Assembly (NCBI GenBank): GCA_016183075.1
Contig: JACPFH010000548.1
Span: forward strand, 1-5,054
Length of the DNA stretch: 5,054 nucleotides
Source of the DNA: Deltaproteobacteria bacterium
GTDB taxonomy: Bacteria; Desulfobacterota; Binatia; UBA9968
Direction of reading: 5' to 3'
A program made the translations under genes and the position numbers. Shown here piece by piece: positions 3,967-5,054 of the stretch (the stretch's first letter is position 1; the number at the start of each line of letters is the position of its first letter). The notes below the pieces were generated by a model that saw only the letters and a list, made by a program, of their open reading frames with translations, did no database searches and was not told where the DNA came from.

Positions 3967-5054
3967 ATGAGACTTACCCGCATATCCTGGATCGGATATC
4001 GTGTTCCGTTTAAGAGTCGTTTTGTCGCCGCCGATCTGAGCGCCGCCGTTCGGCACGGCCTGCTTCTACGCCTGGAGGCCGATTGCGGCCTGGTCGGATG
4101 CGGCGATGCCTCGCCGGTAGGGGCCGCAAGCGCCGCAGCCGTCGAAGCGCTCGGCGCAGAGCTCGTCTCCGCCGGCCCCCGCCTGCTCGAAATCTCCGGC
4201 GAGGATTTTCCCCGGCTCGTGGAAACGCTTCCGGCCCAACTTTCCGCCTCGCTCCGATTCGGCGTCGAGACCGCCCTGTGTGATCTGGCGGCCAACAAAA
4301 AAGGGTGCCCCGTCGCTTCCCTGCTCGGCGGCAATCCCCGGAGTATTCCCGTCAATGCGCTTCTTTTCTCCAACCTGCCCGCGGCCATCGGGAGCGAGGC
4401 GCGGCGGGCCGTCGAACTGGGCTTCAAGGCGCTTAAGCTCAAGGTTGGTGCGCTTTCCATAGAAGAAGACATCGCGCGCGTCGCCGCCGTGCGCCTGGCC
4501 ACCGGTCCCGGCGTTGCGCTTCGTATCGACGCCAACCAGGCATGGAGCGCGGAGCAAGCCGTGGAAGTCATCAACCGTCTCCGGCCCCATGACATCGAGT
4601 ACGTAGAGCAGCCGGTCGCGGCGAGCGACCTCCGAGGAATGGCGAAGGTCCGCCGTTCGGTCTCCACCCCGGTAGCGGCCGACGAGGCGATTGCGTCCCT
4701 GGACGATGCGCGCCGCGTTCTCGAAATGGAGGCCGCGGATTTTGTTATCGTCAAGGCTGCGCGGACCGGACTCCTCCAGGCCCTGGCGATTGTCGATTTT
4801 GTCCGGCAGGCGGGAAGGCCGGTCATTCTCACCTCGTCTCTCGAATCCGACATCGGCGTCGCTGCAGCCCTGCACCTCGCTTCCGCCCGGGAGCTTACGC
4901 GCCATCCCTGCGGGCTTGCCACAGGCTCCCTGCTGGAATCGACCCTGGTTTCAACTCCGCTTTCGCCCACCGAAGGCTTTCTCTCATGCCCGCAACACGC
5001 GGGTCTGGGTGTTATACCGGATGAGCGAGCCCTCAAACGGTACGCGACGCAGCT
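3967..5054 (+). CDS. menC: o-Succinylbenzoate synthase MenC (enolase superfamily), 3' end beyond the window
   Basis: MenC dehydrates SHCHC to o-succinylbenzoate, the aromatic precursor of menaquinone, in the cytoplasm. The 362 codons visible begin MRLTRISWIGYRVPF and are in frame to the window end, so only the last few residues are missing. The muconate-lactonising-enzyme-type barrel shows every expected catalytic residue: the KxK motif K157-L-K159, Mg2+ ligands D188 (RIDANQAW), E214 (EYVEQP) and D239 (AADEA), and the second lysine K263 (FVIVKAAR). The segment TSSLESDIGVAAALHLA is typical of OSBS. The ATG at 3967 has AGGA 5 nt upstream and lies 84 nt from the divergent menB start. Close relatives also act as N-succinylamino acid racemases (NSAR/OSBS), which sequence alone cannot exclude; the menB neighbour favours OSBS. 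High-GC third positions match menB. Confidence 0.92.
   Translation, partial: MRLTRISWIGYRVPFKSRFVAADLSAAVRHGLLLRLEADCGLVGCGDASPVGAASAAAVEALGAELVSAGPRLLEISGEDFPRLVETLPAQLSASLRFGVETALCDLAANKKGCPVASLLGGNPRSIPVNALLFSNLPAAIGSEARRAVELGFKALKLKVGALSIEEDIARVAAVRLATGPGVALRIDANQAWSAEQAVEVINRLRPHDIEYVEQPVAASDLRGMAKVRRSVSTPVAADEAIASLDDARRVLEMEAADFVIVKAARTGLLQALAIVDFVRQAGRPVILTSSLESDIGVAAALHLASARELTRHPCGLATGSLLESTLVSTPLSPTEGFLSCPQHAGLGVIPDERALKRYATQ

Noticed and set aside
3883..4056. Longer menB start, adding 58 residues
   Set aside because: The extra residues are not MenB-like and would overlap menC; the start at 3882 has GAGGAG at ideal spacing.
3915..5036. Long open frames on the minus strand opposite menC (373 and 279 codons)
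   Set aside because: Their translations are arginine-, alanine- and serine-rich or otherwise without motifs. They arise from the GC-rich codons of menC, whose catalytic residues are all in the plus-strand frame.

Overview
The window is about 5 kb of GC-rich bacterial DNA. It holds four recognisable housekeeping-type genes, one small unknown membrane protein gene and several short-repeat elements. The gene set is a classical (Men) menaquinone pair, a short-form queF, and a Kef-type cation/proton antiporter with an RCK domain. This suggests a respiring, probably Gram-negative bacterium. The two structured intergenic arrays remind me of those in uncultured proteobacterial and related metagenome genomes, but I cannot name a taxon from sequence alone.

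Layout. Positions 1-448 look like accessory DNA. There is a motif resembling the repeats near REP-associated (IS200-like) transposases at the very edge, then an 82-residue two-helix membrane protein of unknown function (31-279, +), then a possible scrap of an antitoxin C-terminus (280-336), then nothing clear. Positions 449-2430 (-) encode a CPA2 antiporter broken by a frameshift near 1505-1520. The N-terminal transport part and the C-terminal transport end plus RCK domains lie in different frames. Positions 2436-2511 hold two opposed arrays of 7-nt units. Positions 2515-2871 (-) are queF (preQ0 reductase, queuosine pathway), with a promoter placed so close to the ATG that the mRNA may be leaderless. 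Positions 2938-3015 hold a large hairpin built of 9-nt units. Positions 3082-3882 (-) are menB and 3967-5054 (+, running off the window) are menC; they diverge from an 84-nt spacer carrying a good sigma-70-type promoter for menC.

How the genes relate. MenC makes o-succinylbenzoate and MenB, two steps later, closes the naphthoquinone ring of menaquinone; the CoA ligase MenE acts between them and is not in the window. QueF and the antiporter have no evident metabolic link to them, although menB, queF and the antiporter share one strand and could be partly co-transcribed. I do not see a clear new multi-gene system here. The most unusual items are the two hairpin-forming short-unit arrays flanking queF, the broken antiporter with an ATGA junction between its halves, and a substitution beside the bicarbonate site of MenB.
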